Shown one piece after another: positions 31,992-39,999 of a stretch of DNA of 64,000 nt (the stretch's first letter is position 1; each line of letters starts with the position of its first letter). Source of the stretch: Halolactibacillus alkaliphilus (GTDB lineage: Bacteria > Bacillota > Bacilli > Bacillales > Amphibacillaceae); the NCBI RefSeq assembly GCF_900115465.1, contig NZ_FOWN01000008.1, positions 26,871-90,870 of the forward strand, in the 5' to 3' direction. Both the position numbers and the translations under genes were made by a program. Below the pieces are notes generated by a model. The model made no database searches. It was given only the letters and a program-made list of their open reading frames with translations, and was not told where the DNA came from.

Positions 31992-32023
31992 TTAAACCCC
32001 TTCTCTCTTAGATATCTAACGAT

Positions 32024-33550
32024 TTATGCTTTATTTCTTTCTGATGGATGTTTGTAGTAATTAAAGAACATTAACCCTGCAGCCATAGCAACATAACCAA
32101 GAGCCGCTTCACTACCAGTACCAAATCCAAACTCTCCTGCATGAATGAAACCAAAGAATGCTAATCCAGCTGTAATTAGACTATACATAGCAGCCACTTT
32201 AAATTTCTTCTCAATTAAGAAAATAACAATCGTGATTAACATCATCGATACTAAAATATCTGAAGCACCGAGAGTTGACCAACCTTCATAATAAACACCG
32301 TTATCTCTTAGTACATCAAAACCAACCTCGCCAGCGCTTAGTCCAGCAGCTGTTAACGTATTATTAACTTGTAATATAACGTAACTTGCAATAAATGGCA
32401 TTAGACCTAAAATCATGGCTGGTACGTGTTTTGGATCGGCTGTCGTAAATGCTTGTGTACCGATAGTCATCGCGATATAAACTAAAATAGGTAATAATGC
32501 GACAAGTGGAATAATTGACATTACAAGTGGCATCAATCCGATAAATGCGATTAAAATAATACCAATACCAGTTGCTAATGAATAACCAACACGTGCGCCA
32601 GCTTTTTTCCAACCTGGGTGTCCAATATAAATAATAGTTGGATAAGGACTTCCTAAGAATGAACCTAAAATAGATAATAGACCTGGTACAAGTAATGATA
32701 GTGTTGTAGGATATTTATCACCCTCAACCTCAGCACTTTCAATATTATCTAAACTCTCTAAAAAGTCATAAATAGCGAGTGGAATTGCCGCAGCTAAGAA
32801 TGGTGATAAGTAAGCAAAACCTTCAATTAAATTACCAATTGCAATTGACGGAAACGCAATGCTAAAACCACTTGCTGCTTCTTGAACTGCAGATAATTCC
32901 ATGTAACCAGTTGCCCAAGCAAGTACCATACCGATGATAATAGCAAGTAAACCAGCTGGAATATTACCAGGAAGTTTTTTGTGCGCAATCCAACCACCTA
33001 ATACAATTACAAGTGTTAATAATCCGATATAAGGAGTTGAGAAAATCTCTCCCATCGGGTTCATGGCAATAAACGTTAACGCGATACCTGCAAGTGAACC
33101 GAGTAAAGCCGAACGTGGGATGTGTTTTTGAATGAACGGCCCAACAAAAGCACCTAGAGTCATAATTATCCCTTGTACTAAGTTCCAAGCGATACCTGTT
33201 GACCAAGCAATAACCCAGTCATTTGTTGCTGCATACACTGGCAAAATAACACCAAATGCTACAATAAAGTAATGCGGGACACTAAGTCCGTACGGCATAG
33301 CCGTCATATCTTCTTTACCCGTTTCTAATGACTTTCTTCTTGCTTGTATTGCGAAGATAATTCCTCCAAGACCAATCGCTACAGCCGTACCAGGTACGAT
33401 TTTTCCATAAAGAATATCACCTGGCATATTGATCGCAGCAAGTAAACCAATCGCTGCTAAGAAGTTTGTAAGTACGTTACTAAATAATCCGAAAAATCCG
33501 TTGGTATCACCTTTGACAAACCATGGTGTCCCTTTTAATTGTTTATTCAT
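32024..33550 (-). CDS. NCS2-type purine/ureide permease (copy B)
   Basis: A 508-residue integral membrane protein with about 12-14 helices and the NCS2-like FLESLDNIESAEVEGDKYPT and GSPYPTIIYIGHPGWKKAGAR stretches. It is a paralogue of the permease at 34340-35851, sharing the N-terminal GFFGLF-N-LTN and the IGHPGWK-AGAR motifs. A strong AAGGGGG site precedes the start. Position between the amidohydrolase and allH suggests it imports the substrate of this pathway (oxalurate, allantoate-like ureide or a purine), but the substrate cannot be read from the sequence. Confidence 0.85.
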   Translation of the reverse strand: MNKQLKGTPWFVKGDTNGFFGLFSNVLTNFLAAIGLLAAINMPGDILYGKIVPGTAVAIGLGGIIFAIQARRKSLETGKEDMTAMPYGLSVPHYFIVAFGVILPVYAATNDWVIAWSTGIAWNLVQGIIMTLGAFVGPFIQKHIPRSALLGSLAGIALTFIAMNPMGEIFSTPYIGLLTLVIVLGGWIAHKKLPGNIPAGLLAIIIGMVLAWATGYMELSAVQEAASGFSIAFPSIAIGNLIEGFAYLSPFLAAAIPLAIYDFLESLDNIESAEVEGDKYPTTLSLLVPGLLSILGSFLGSPYPTIIYIGHPGWKKAGARVGYSLATGIGIILIAFIGLMPLVMSIIPLVALLPILVYIAMTIGTQAFTTADPKHVPAMILGLMPFIASYVILQVNNTLTAAGLSAGEVGFDVLRDNGVYYEGWSTLGASDILVSMMLITIVIFLIEKKFKVAAMYSLITAGLAFFGFIHAGEFGFGTGSEAALGYVAMAAGLMFFNYYKHPSERNKA

Positions 33551-33563
33551 TTTTTCTTCCCCC

Positions 33564-34226
33564 TTATCCTAATACACGTAAGATATTTTCTGATGGCGCT
33601 GTCCATCCGAAGATGCCGCCTTGTTGATTAATCATACGAATCGAATCTTCGTGGTCTTTAGGATCAAATGCCGCACAAGCATCTTCTAACATTAAACATT
33701 CAAATCCACGGTCATTTGCTTCACGAATGGTTGTTTGAACACATACATGTGTTGTAACACCAGCCACAAGAAGTGATTCAATGCCTTTATTTTTTAAGAT
33801 ACTTTCTAAATCTGTTTGGTAAAATGCTCCCTTACCTGGTTTATCTAGGACGACTTCTCCATCAACTGGCTTAAGTTCATCGACAATATCGTGACCATAT
33901 TCACCACGAACAAGAATACGTCCCATAGGACCTTCTTGGCCAATGTTTCCTCCGCGGCGTTGTTTACTTGGTGGCACATCTGATAAGTCTGGACGGTGTC
34001 CTTCACGCGTATGAATAATAAACATCCCTTTTTCACGTGCTTTTTCTAGCATTTTTTGAACCGTTGGAATGATGACATTTGTTTTTGAGACATCGTTTCC
34101 AAGTTGCTCACCGAAACCACCTGGGTAAAGAAAATCGCGTTGCATATCAATAATAACTAATGCTGTTTTGTCCAAATCAAAGTTAAATTCGTAAGGTTTT
34201 GCTTCTACTGTAAATTGTTTTGTCAT
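33564..34226 (-). CDS. Isochorismatase-like cysteine amidohydrolase
   Basis: A 220-residue hydrolase with the full catalytic triad of the family: Asp in IIDMQRDF near residue 27, Lys in LDKPGKGAF near 122 and Cys in GVTTHVCVQTT near 156. The family includes ureidoacrylate amidohydrolase RutB, biuret hydrolase, N-carbamoylsarcosine amidase and nicotinamidase. I start at the ATG at 34226, seven bases after GGAGGG. It ends 13 bp before permease B. In this operon it most likely cleaves an amide or ureide upstream of oxalurate, or oxamate downstream of it; which one is inference. Confidence 0.88.
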   Translation of the reverse strand: MTKQFTVEAKPYEFNFDLDKTALVIIDMQRDFLYPGGFGEQLGNDVSKTNVIIPTVQKMLEKAREKGMFIIHTREGHRPDLSDVPPSKQRRGGNIGQEGPMGRILVRGEYGHDIVDELKPVDGEVVLDKPGKGAFYQTDLESILKNKGIESLLVAGVTTHVCVQTTIREANDRGFECLMLEDACAAFDPKDHEDSIRMINQQGGIFGWTAPSENILRVLG

Positions 34227-34339
34227 GATAATACCCTCCATTTATTAAATCACTATAGATTTTGATATTTTTTAAAATTATTGTTTACTACAAGTGCATA
34301 CAGCACTCAATACTAAATACTTCATAAGAGATGCGTTAC

Positions 34340-35851
34340 TTAACTAACGTCTTTTTTCGATGTCACATCAACGAATAACAATAACGCTGCAACCGCTAAG
34401 TAACTTAGAAACATCGGGAATCCGACGTGTAGTCCTACCGTTTCATAGTGAATCACACCAAAATAGGCAAGTATTCCAGATAGAACGCTTACAAAGCTTG
34501 CCTTTTTAAACTGTCGGTCAATGATAAAGACGAGCATCGTTGACCATACCATTCCAATAATAATTGCCCCACTACCTAGCGTGACAAGACCACTGTAATT
34601 CAAACCTGTTTCTTCAATCACATGATAACCGATTTCTGCTGCACTTGTGCCAATACTTGCAAGTGTATCACCTATTAAATTCTTCGCCCAATCAGCTAAC
34701 CAAGGAATAAGAGCAAGAATAATTGCCGGCGCATACTTTCTTTCTACTTGTTGGAACGCCTGAGCCCCAATGATTAAGCCGATATAAATAAGAATTGGTA
34801 AAATAGCTTGAAGTGGAATAATCGTGAGTAAAAGTGAAATAAGCCCTAGCCATGAAATAATTAATATAGCTATTCCGGTCGCTAGAGTATACCCAATTCT
34901 AGCTCCTGCTTCTTTCCAACCAGGGTGCCCAATAAAGACAGCTGTAGGAAACGGACTACCAAATAAACTTGCTAATATACTTGTTGAGCCATCTGCAATC
35001 ATCGTCGTCATCGTATCATAACGATCCCCTGCCACTTCAGCACTTTCAATGTTATCAATTGTTTCAAACATATTATAGATACCAAGTGGAATAGCGGCAA
35101 TGATAAAAGGTGATGCTTCGTTAAAACCTTGTATTATACGGGTTGCCGAAAAAGTTGGTAAACCTATTTCAACATTTGTAAGTGCTTCAAGGAATGTTGA
35201 AAGATCCATAACACCCGTTACCCAACCAATCGCCGTACCAATCACAATAGCTACAAGACCTACTGGTATATGTTTTGGAAACTTCACTTTACCAAACCAA
35301 CCAAGTAAGATAATCGCAAAAGATACTAAACCAATGTATGGTAAATCAAATGTTTGCATTGCCGGTGACATGGCGATAAAAGTAATCGATGCACCTGCGA
35401 GCGAACCGAGCATGGCAGCTCTTGGTAACACTTCTTTAAGTTTAGGGCCAATGAGCGAGCCAAACAATTCAATCGCTCCTTCAATGAATCCCCAACTTAA
35501 CCCAGCAAACCAAGCTATGTAAGGATCATTTGTTGTACGGTAAACCGGCCCCATGATTAAGAATACAATTAAAAACATGTGCGGAACACTTGTACCTGAT
35601 GGCAAAGCAGTGACGGTATTACGTTGTTCTTTTTTCGCTAAACGATACGCCATGACACTATAGATGGCACTACTAGCAAAAATTGATAAACCTACAGCCG
35701 GTAAAATCGATCCAAAAATAAGTGATGCAGGAAATCCAACGCCGATTAATAATCCAGCCATAACTAAGAGGTTGGTTAAATTATTAGTAAATAAGCCGAA
35801 AAAACCATCAATGTCTGAGCGTTGCCACAGCTTTATTTTCAGCTCATGCAT
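34340..35851 (-). CDS. NCS2-type purine/ureide permease (copy A)
   Basis: A 503-residue multi-pass permease, paralogous to copy B: it shares GFFGLFTNNLTN near residue 16, FETIDNIESAEVAGDRYDT near 263 and IGHPGWKEAGAR near 306. It is first in the operon behind a promoter with a cre-like site and has a strong GGGGGG ribosome site. A 113-bp gap follows before the amidohydrolase gene, larger than elsewhere in the cluster. Having two different permeases implies uptake of two related compounds or uptake plus export. Confidence 0.85.
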   Translation of the reverse strand: MHELKIKLWQRSDIDGFFGLFTNNLTNLLVMAGLLIGVGFPASLIFGSILPAVGLSIFASSAIYSVMAYRLAKKEQRNTVTALPSGTSVPHMFLIVFLIMGPVYRTTNDPYIAWFAGLSWGFIEGAIELFGSLIGPKLKEVLPRAAMLGSLAGASITFIAMSPAMQTFDLPYIGLVSFAIILLGWFGKVKFPKHIPVGLVAIVIGTAIGWVTGVMDLSTFLEALTNVEIGLPTFSATRIIQGFNEASPFIIAAIPLGIYNMFETIDNIESAEVAGDRYDTMTTMIADGSTSILASLFGSPFPTAVFIGHPGWKEAGARIGYTLATGIAILIISWLGLISLLLTIIPLQAILPILIYIGLIIGAQAFQQVERKYAPAIILALIPWLADWAKNLIGDTLASIGTSAAEIGYHVIEETGLNYSGLVTLGSGAIIIGMVWSTMLVFIIDRQFKKASFVSVLSGILAYFGVIHYETVGLHVGFPMFLSYLAVAALLLFVDVTSKKDVS

Positions 35852-35900
35852 GTTTTTCCCCCCTTCAATAAATTTTGATGTGATGTAAGATTACACATTG

Positions 35901-35909
35901 ATTATAGCA
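35901..35909 (-). promoter_or_regulatory. Promoter of the oxalurate operon (extended -10)
   Basis: TGCTATAAT on the minus strand, about 50 bases before permease A. The -35 region is weak, fitting activator control, for example by PucR encoded immediately upstream. Confidence 0.5.
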
Positions 35910-35946
35910 AGCCGTATATGATAAAACATTGTGAGAAAATGACGAA

Positions 35947-35960
35947 TGTAATCGTTTTAA
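35947..35960. promoter_or_regulatory. cre-like catabolite site upstream of the oxalurate operon
   Basis: TGTAATCGTTTTAA matches the CcpA consensus TGWAANCGNTNWCA at all but one defined position, about 42 bases upstream of the -10 box. It would place this nitrogen/energy pathway under carbon control. Confidence 0.4.
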
Positions 35961-36017
35961 TTCATCACTATCTGACGGAGTTTAACTTCTAATGTTATTA
36001 TTTATACATAAGAAAAA

Positions 36018-36051
36018 ACAACACCCATTCTTTTGATTGAATGCGTGCTGT
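36018..36051 (-). terminator. Terminator after pucR
   Basis: A 13-bp stem (ACAGCACGCATTC with a near-complement) and 8-base loop, followed by six T on the minus strand. It isolates pucR from the operon. Confidence 0.8.
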
Positions 36052-36128
36052 TTCCTTATAATCAATTTCATTGATTTATCCATCTAGTTATATCTGCTAA
36101 ATACAAAACCATTTTAATTGTAAAGACA

Positions 36129-37748
36129 TTACAAGTGTAAGTAGCGATACATTTGACAAGCGACACCTACTTCTATCATCTTATCACCATCATTTAAGTC
36201 AACACCTAAATCTTTAAGTTTTTGAATCCGATACCTTAGCGAGTTATAATGAATAAACATTTCTTCTGACGTCCGTTGAACATTGCCATTATTTTTAATA
36301 AGCGTCGATAATGTTTGCATTAAATCCATATCTTTCTTCTCATCATATTTAATAATATCCCCTATATACTCATCTATAAATTCATGCATTTTTTCTTCAT
36401 CATCAATGAGCTGAAACAGCTTAAACAATCCTAGTGATTGATAAAACTTAATATAAGATTGTGTGGACTGGTTACCAAAAATACTATGAACGAGCCTCGC
36501 ATGGTGATATCCTGATTTTATATCACTTAGACGTTCAATAGGTTCTGAAATACTAACAGAGAACAAACCAAATGTTTTAAGGGATTTGATGATTAATGCA
36601 CTGCATAACTGTAACTTTTCGTGCAATCGCGTTTCAAAAGCTAAGCTAATAAATACTACAAGTTCCTCTTCAAAATAGGCTACTTTACAATTAGAAATAG
36701 GTACGGTAAAGATATGGCTGACACTCTGTTCGATTTTTTCTGATTCTAACACTTTACTATAGGTGGCAATCCGTTCTTCTGACCCTTTTTCCATCGAATG
36801 CACGACGAGAATGACATTTGGAAAATGAAGATGCCATTTAAATACTTTTGCTTTTTCAATGATTTCTGATTGTGATTGATAGCGTTCATTTAATATATCG
36901 CGTAAAAAGCTATCCAGATAATTCCGCTCTTTTTGCTGAATAGCTGCTTTTGTCTGCATTAAATAGGCCAATAATATAATCGCTTGTTCTACGATAATTG
37001 CTAAGTGACCGCCAGCTTGTTCATCCTCTTTTAGCACAATTAAATACCCGAACTGTTTATTCCCAGCCATGATAGGAGCGACCAATATATCCGTTTCTTT
37101 GTAAGTCTGATTTGCTACTTCAATCACAGTAGCGGATGAGTGTTTCTCGTCATTAACCATATTATATAGCTCTTTTTGATGAATAGTTAACGTTTGCTTA
37201 TCTGTACTAGCCGCTTCTATTTGTAAGTGTGCATCTAAAATAATGATAGGAGCTGCGGCTAATTCAGCAAGAGCCTCGACAAAATGCGGCATATCAGATC
37301 CCTCAAGTAAGAAATGGTGTAATCGACTAGCGATATTTTCTCTAAATTCCAATAGACTCGTTTTCTTATCTAATAACTCCGTTAAAATATAATTTGTCAA
37401 TGTAGAAAGGTTCGCATCAGCCGGTAAAATAAGAATTGGGAAATGATACTCCTCTGCTTGTTTAAGCATATAGTCTGGCACTTCCGGCAAATAGCGTCCT
37501 AACTTAATAGCAACACCGGCTAGATTCTTTTCGCTTAAACGCTTTATAAATTGCCTAAGTGCTTCTTCATCATCATAGATAGGAAACAATGTCGTAAATA
37601 ACAGGCCTAATTCATCAACATATGGATAAATATCAGGTACTTCCATCACATTAACGCTTTTTATCTCGTGCCCTAATCCACCATGCCCAGCAATAACGGT
37701 CACATGTTGAAATGGGGGCATTTCTAACAGTCTTTCAATTGATAACAT
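36129..37748 (-). CDS. pucR: PucR-family transcriptional regulator of the oxalurate/purine cluster
   Basis: A 539-residue regulator: N-terminal PucR ligand domain (about 1-125), a GGDEF-like degenerate middle region (about 295-410) and a C-terminal helix-turn-helix (about 475-535, LIKNNGNVQRTSEEMFIHYNS, RYRIQKL). PucR activates purine catabolism genes in B. subtilis. The ATG at 37748 fits AAAGG nine bases upstream; the one at 37757 abuts the site. It is divergent from upp and upstream of the operon it probably controls, in the same direction but behind its own terminator. Confidence 0.9.
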   Translation of the reverse strand: MLSIERLLEMPPFQHVTVIAGHGGLGHEIKSVNVMEVPDIYPYVDELGLLFTTLFPIYDDEEALRQFIKRLSEKNLAGVAIKLGRYLPEVPDYMLKQAEEYHFPILILPADANLSTLTNYILTELLDKKTSLLEFRENIASRLHHFLLEGSDMPHFVEALAELAAAPIIILDAHLQIEAASTDKQTLTIHQKELYNMVNDEKHSSATVIEVANQTYKETDILVAPIMAGNKQFGYLIVLKEDEQAGGHLAIIVEQAIILLAYLMQTKAAIQQKERNYLDSFLRDILNERYQSQSEIIEKAKVFKWHLHFPNVILVVHSMEKGSEERIATYSKVLESEKIEQSVSHIFTVPISNCKVAYFEEELVVFISLAFETRLHEKLQLCSALIIKSLKTFGLFSVSISEPIERLSDIKSGYHHARLVHSIFGNQSTQSYIKFYQSLGLFKLFQLIDDEEKMHEFIDEYIGDIIKYDEKKDMDLMQTLSTLIKNNGNVQRTSEEMFIHYNSLRYRIQKLKDLGVDLNDGDKMIEVGVACQMYRYLHL

Positions 37749-37798
37749 TATTATCATCCTTTGCCTAATTTAATAAAAAATATTGTTTAGATTTGACC

Positions 37799-37827
37799 TT
37801 GTTTATTACAATCTCCTTCTGTATCAT
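37799..37827 (+). promoter_or_regulatory. upp promoter
   Basis: TTGTTT (37799-37804) and TATCAT (37822-37827) with 17-bp spacing, 30 bases upstream of the upp start. Confidence 0.5.
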
Positions 37828-37856
37828 TAATATCCAAATAGAGGAGGTTGTTTATA

Positions 37857-38489
37857 ATGGAAAATTATGTACATGTTTTTGATCACCCACTAATTCAGCA
37901 TAAATTAGGTATCATCCGCGAAGAGCACACTGGACCAAAGGAATTTCGCGAGCTAGTCAATGAGATTGCAAAATTAATGGCTTATGAAATCACGTTAGAC
38001 TTACCCTTGGCTGACGTTAGCATACAAACGCCTGTTGCAAAAACAACTGTCAAACGTTTAAGCGGGAAAAAACTCGGCATCGTACCTATTATGCGTGCAG
38101 GTTTAGGAATGGTAGATGGTATTTTATCACTTATGCCTGTAGCTAAGGTGGGGCATATCGGTCTATATCGTGATCCTGAAACTTTAGAAGCTGTAGAATA
38201 TTATGCGAAACTCCCAGAAGATGCTGGCGAGAGAGAATTAATTGTTGTTGATCCAATGTTAGCGACCGGTGGTTCTGCAGCAGCAGCTATAACAGCTATG
38301 AAAAAACGTGGCGCAAAGCACATTAAGTTTTTATGCTTAGTTGCTGTCAGAGAAGGTATTGATCGTATTCATACTGAACACCCTGATGTCCCAATCTATA
38401 CTTGCGCGATTGATCCAGGTCTTAATGAAAAAAGTTATATTTCTCCGGGATTTGGCGATGCAGGTGATAGATTGTTCGGAACAAAATAA
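37857..38489 (+). CDS. upp: Uracil phosphoribosyltransferase
   Basis: Salvage enzyme making UMP from uracil and PRPP. The 210-residue product has the PRPP-binding motif [15 protein letters not shown] near residue 130 and the uracil-binding C-terminus [16 protein letters not shown]. The ATG at 37857 has GGAGG nine bases upstream; an in-frame TTG at 37848 is too close to it. In B. subtilis upp lies by glyA; here it sits in the accessory block, divergent from pucR, with its own promoter and terminator. Confidence 0.97.
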   Translation: MENYVHVFDHPLIQHKLGIIREEHTGPKEFRELVNEIAKLMAYEITLDLPLADVSIQTPVAKTTVKRLSGKKLGIVPIMRAGLGMVDGILSLMPVAKVGHIGLYRDPETLEAVEYYAKLPEDAGERELIVVDPMLATGGSAAAAITAMKKRGAKHIKFLCLVAVREGIDRIHTEHPDVPIYTCAIDPGLNEKSYISPGFGDAGDRLFGTK

Positions 38490-38592
38490 CATGATGATTG
38501 TTTAAAAATCAATCACTGAAATTACAAATTAGCTAGTTTATTTATAAGCGCTCACCCATTATAACGCTTTCACTTCTTTGTGACTAGAGAAA

Positions 38593-38630
38593 AAACACCC
38601 ACTAGCTTTTAAAAAAGTTAGTGGGTGTTT
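38593..38630. terminator. Terminator after upp
   Basis: AAACACCCACTA and TAGTGGGTGTTT form a long stem with an inner CTTTT/AAAAG extension; T/A tracts on both sides allow termination either way. The stretch 38490-38592 shows no gene. Confidence 0.85.
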
Positions 38631-38808
38631 CACTTAATCAGATACTTTTCTAACAATTGATTCGAGAGTTTGACACTTCATTTCTCTAAAAACACTCTTA
38701 AGCCTTGATACGGCTTATTTTTTATGTCAAATTTCGAATTTTATTATCGAGTACTATCTAGTACCTCGTTATAATAAGGGTATCCAATACTGAAACGCGG
38801 CGTTGATT

Positions 38809-39766
38809 ATGCGTATTAAAAAGAGTATTTCTAAAAATTCTATTTCCTATTCTATCATTGAAAATGTTCGAGATATTAATGGCAAATCGACCACGCGCGT
38901 TATAGAAGCCTTAGGAAACGAACAAGAAATTCGCGAAAAACAACCCGGTGTTGATTCGGAGGAATGGGCTCGTCAGTACGCTATGAAACTAACAGAAGAA
39001 CAAAAGCGTCAACGAGAACTAAGCATCATAAAATTAAATGCTGAGAAACTTATTGATGCTGATAAACAGCGTTCATTCAACGTTGGTTATCTCTTTTTAC
39101 AGTCACTTTATTATCAACTTGGCCTCTCTAAAATGACGCAAGATATTCAATCTAAATATAAATTTTAGTATGATCTAAACGAAATATTATCTAAATTAAT
39201 TTACATGCGCATCTTAAACCCGAACCCTATTGTTAAAATGGGCTTATTCATGGATACTTCCGGACTTCCCCTTGCCTTCTCAATATTTGGCGGGAATGAG
39301 AATGAACAAACCTCTCTCAAAACGTTAGACAAGAAAATCCTGAAGGATTTTGAATTGTCTTAGGTTGTTGTCTGTACAGATGCCGGTTTATCTTCTAAAA
39401 ACAATCGTCTATATAATACGTTAAGTAGCCGGGGGTTTATCACCACCCAGTCCATTAAAAAACGAAAAAAGCATCTCAAAGAATAGGCGCTAGATCCTTC
39501 TGGATGGCGGATAAAAACATGTATTGAACTACCCCCACCTAACATTCTCACGAATGTTTGAGGAAGGTGTCTTCTCGCTCTAAAACGATAAATTTTCTTG
39601 TCAGAAAATCATTAAAACTTTGAAGGAAATGAATGTGATGAAAACATCAGGAGATGGCTACATACCGCTCTATGAGCGAACCCATTTAATTGATCAATTC
39701 CATGGGGTATTCGGCTTTCGAACGGATTATGAAATCAATACCATTAAAAAACGAAAAATAATTTAA
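38809..39766 (+). pseudogene. IS1634-family transposase, inactivated
   Basis: The intact N-terminus (MRIKKSISKNSISYSIIEN, then EALGN) runs to a TAG at 39166. Reading on in frame gives LIYMRILNP joined directly to NPIVKMGLFMDTSG, showing an internal deletion, then FGGNENEQTS, a TAG near 39361, VVCTDAGLSS, and another TAG near 39484 before ALDPSGWR. After a 70-bp foreign repeat, C-terminal family sequence (ETLKEM-like, GYIPLYERT, FGFRTDY) resumes and ends at 39766. At least three stops, a deletion and an insertion make it dead. The family call is from motif memory. Confidence 0.75.
39523..39592 (-). repeat. Short omega-RNA-like repeat, copy 1, inside the IS1634 wreck
   Basis: About 70 bp, nearly identical at both ends to 52744-52808: ATTGAACTACCCC at one side and GAGGAAGGTGTCTTCTCGCT plus CTAARACGATAAA at the other. 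Between them a hairpin AACATTC/GAATGTT differs in sequence from copy 2 but keeps pairing. Read on the minus strand it ends in GGGGTAGTTCAAT, reminiscent of the 3' end of IS605/TnpB guide RNAs and right ends. Confidence 0.6.
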
Positions 39767-39903
39767 AGCTATCCCAAAAAGCAAAATAGTACTCACTTTT
39801 TCAAAAACGAAAAACCTCTCTAAACCCTTGAAAAATAAAGGATTAGAGAGGTTTTGTTTAAATTAAGTGTCAAACTCGAGAAAGTATATCAACCATTAAT
39901 CAG

Positions 39904-39924
39904 TTTGTCCACATGTTAGACAAA
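39904..39924. promoter_or_regulatory. Possible ROK-regulator operator
   Basis: TTTGTC and GACAAA are inverted around 9 bases, extended on each side to AGTTTGTC...GACAAAGTT. This resembles XylR-type operators (half-sites like TTTGTTT), about 75 bases before the ROK gene, suggesting autoregulation. Confidence 0.35.
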
Positions 39925-39999
39925 GTTAATGCATGTCCTGCGGTGTTATGGTAAAGTTATAGTAGATAAAATCCCCCCCATAGAGAGTGAGTGTCTAAC

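Larger units (their letters stand above)
38664..39880 (+). mobile_element. Degenerate IS1634-like insertion sequence
   Basis: Bounded by inverted repeats GAGTTTGACACTT at 38666-38678 and its complement at 39865-39877. It contains a wrecked transposase on the plus strand and an internal terminator-like hairpin around 39812-39849. Total about 1.2 kb, shorter than an intact element, because internal pieces are lost. No clean target duplication is seen at the borders. Confidence 0.75.

Noticed and set aside
35100..35522. Plus-strand 140-codon frame over permease A
   Set aside because: Antisense shadow without ribosome site or recognisable motifs.
38490..38592. Possible riboswitch or small RNA after upp
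   Set aside because: No conserved structure besides the terminator; nothing supports transcription of a separate RNA.
39360..39551. Minus-strand 63-codon frame in the IS1634 wreck
   Set aside because: Antisense of transposase remnants and the short repeat; no support for expression.
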